Shown one piece after another: positions 63,776 to 64,000 of a DNA stretch of 64,000 nucleotides. Positions within the stretch are counted from its first letter, which is position 1; each line of letters starts with the position of its first letter. Under the pieces are notes generated by a model, which was not told where the DNA came from, searched no databases, and saw only the letters and a program-made list of their open reading frames with translations. The DNA is from Mycobacterium sp. SMC-4 (GTDB lineage: Bacteria > Actinomycetota > Actinomycetes > Mycobacteriales > Mycobacteriaceae). The stretch lies in assembly GCF_025263265.1 (NCBI RefSeq), contig NZ_CP079869.1, forward strand, positions 62,001-126,000, written 5' to 3'. The position numbers and the translations under genes were made by a program.

Positions 63776-64000
63776 GTGTCCGTTTTCGTCGATATCGCAC
63801 CGGACGGCGCCGTCTCGTCGGAGCCGGGCCCGCACGCGCGCCCAGGACCGGGCCGCTGGCGAGGTCTGCTGACCCAAGCGGCGTTGCCACTGTTGTCTGT
63901 CGTGTTGTTCGGCGTGCTGTGGCAGCTGGCCGCGGCCAGCGGGATCTGGAACCAGACCTTCGTGCCATACCCGGCGACGGTGTGGAACGCCTTCATCGAT
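63776..64000 (+). CDS. ABC transporter permease, N-terminal part (SsuC-like)
   Basis: Only the first 75 codons are present. After a Pro/Gly-rich cytosolic tail comes a membrane helix (ALPLLSVVLFGVLWQLAAAS) and then GIWNQTFVPYPATVWNAFID, the conserved start of nitrate/sulfonate/taurine-type inner-membrane permeases. It would move an organic sulfur or nitrogen compound into the cell with a binding protein and ATPase beyond the window. The GTG start is chosen because no ATG precedes the hydrophobic region. Confidence 0.78.
   Translation, partial: MSVFVDIAPDGAVSSEPGPHARPGPGRWRGLLTQAALPLLSVVLFGVLWQLAAASGIWNQTFVPYPATVWNAFID

Noticed and set aside
63496..63776. Riboswitch before the ABC permease
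   Set aside because: Compared by eye with cobalamin, TPP, glycine, SAM, guanidine and Mg2+ consensus cores; none of the conserved core strings is present.

Overview
The window is high-GC actinobacterial DNA that I read as a fast-growing mycobacterium (Mycolicibacterium, M. smegmatis-like). The main evidence is a complete ESX-1 type VII secretion locus with whiB6 beside it. It is followed by a fructose phosphotransferase (PTS) cluster, then by a block matching the M. tuberculosis Rv0144-Rv0157 neighbourhood (TetR, SAM methyltransferase, aldehyde dehydrogenase, SDR, quinone oxidoreductase, ptpB, fadE2, pnt genes). From memory, M. smegmatis also carries the PTS genes directly after mycP1. All homologue statements come from recognising sequences, not from searches.

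Region 1 (1-2728) holds the end of a GNAT acetyltransferase gene, a VOC/glyoxalase-fold gene, a two-repeat DivIVA-like gene, whiB6 and an Rv3863-like DNA-binding gene. Region 2 (3009-23903) is ESX-1. The plus-strand run is espE, espF, espG1, espH, eccA1, eccB1, eccCa1, eccCb1, PE35, PPE68, esxB, esxA, espI, eccD1 and a small EspC/EspJ-like gene; facing it on the minus strand is mycP1-eccE1-espB-espL. Many genes overlap by 1-4 bases, so translation is probably coupled. EccB/C/D/E and MycP form the membrane machine, EccA and EspG handle substrates, and EsxA/EsxB, PE35/PPE68, EspB, EspE/F and the EspJ-like protein are likely substrates, most with a YxxxD signal. No espK is present.

Region 3 (24029-26340) is a probable insertion. 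It carries an AlbA_2 (Schlafen-like) regulator gene behind palindromic operators, plus a 540-base gene-poor stretch that repeats the operator core. Region 4 (26341-32235) is the fructose PTS: fruR-fruK-fruA-ptsH on the minus strand and ptsI divergent, driven by facing promoters that share one palindrome.

Region 5 (32232-43679) holds a DUF6131 peptide, a cholesterol-oxidase-like GMC oxidoreductase gene facing a four-gene operon (LAL regulator, Cys-nucleophile hydrolase, membrane protein, unknown), a pirin, a FUSC-type membrane protein, a second membrane protein and a TetR. Region 6 (43836-53873) is the Rv0144-Rv0154-like block with a HAD dehalogenase, a second methyltransferase, a DUF456 protein and an AbiEi/DUF559-like protein added.

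Region 7 (53919-60515) holds a P450 with an atypical I helix coupled to a small catalase-fold-like protein, a FAD/Rieske oxidoreductase, an AraC regulator and a NarL-type two-component pair. Region 8 (60519-64000) holds pntB and a fused pntA, a candidate Cys-containing leader ORF and the start of an ABC permease cut by the window edge. I saw no tRNA, rRNA, CRISPR array or intact insertion sequence.
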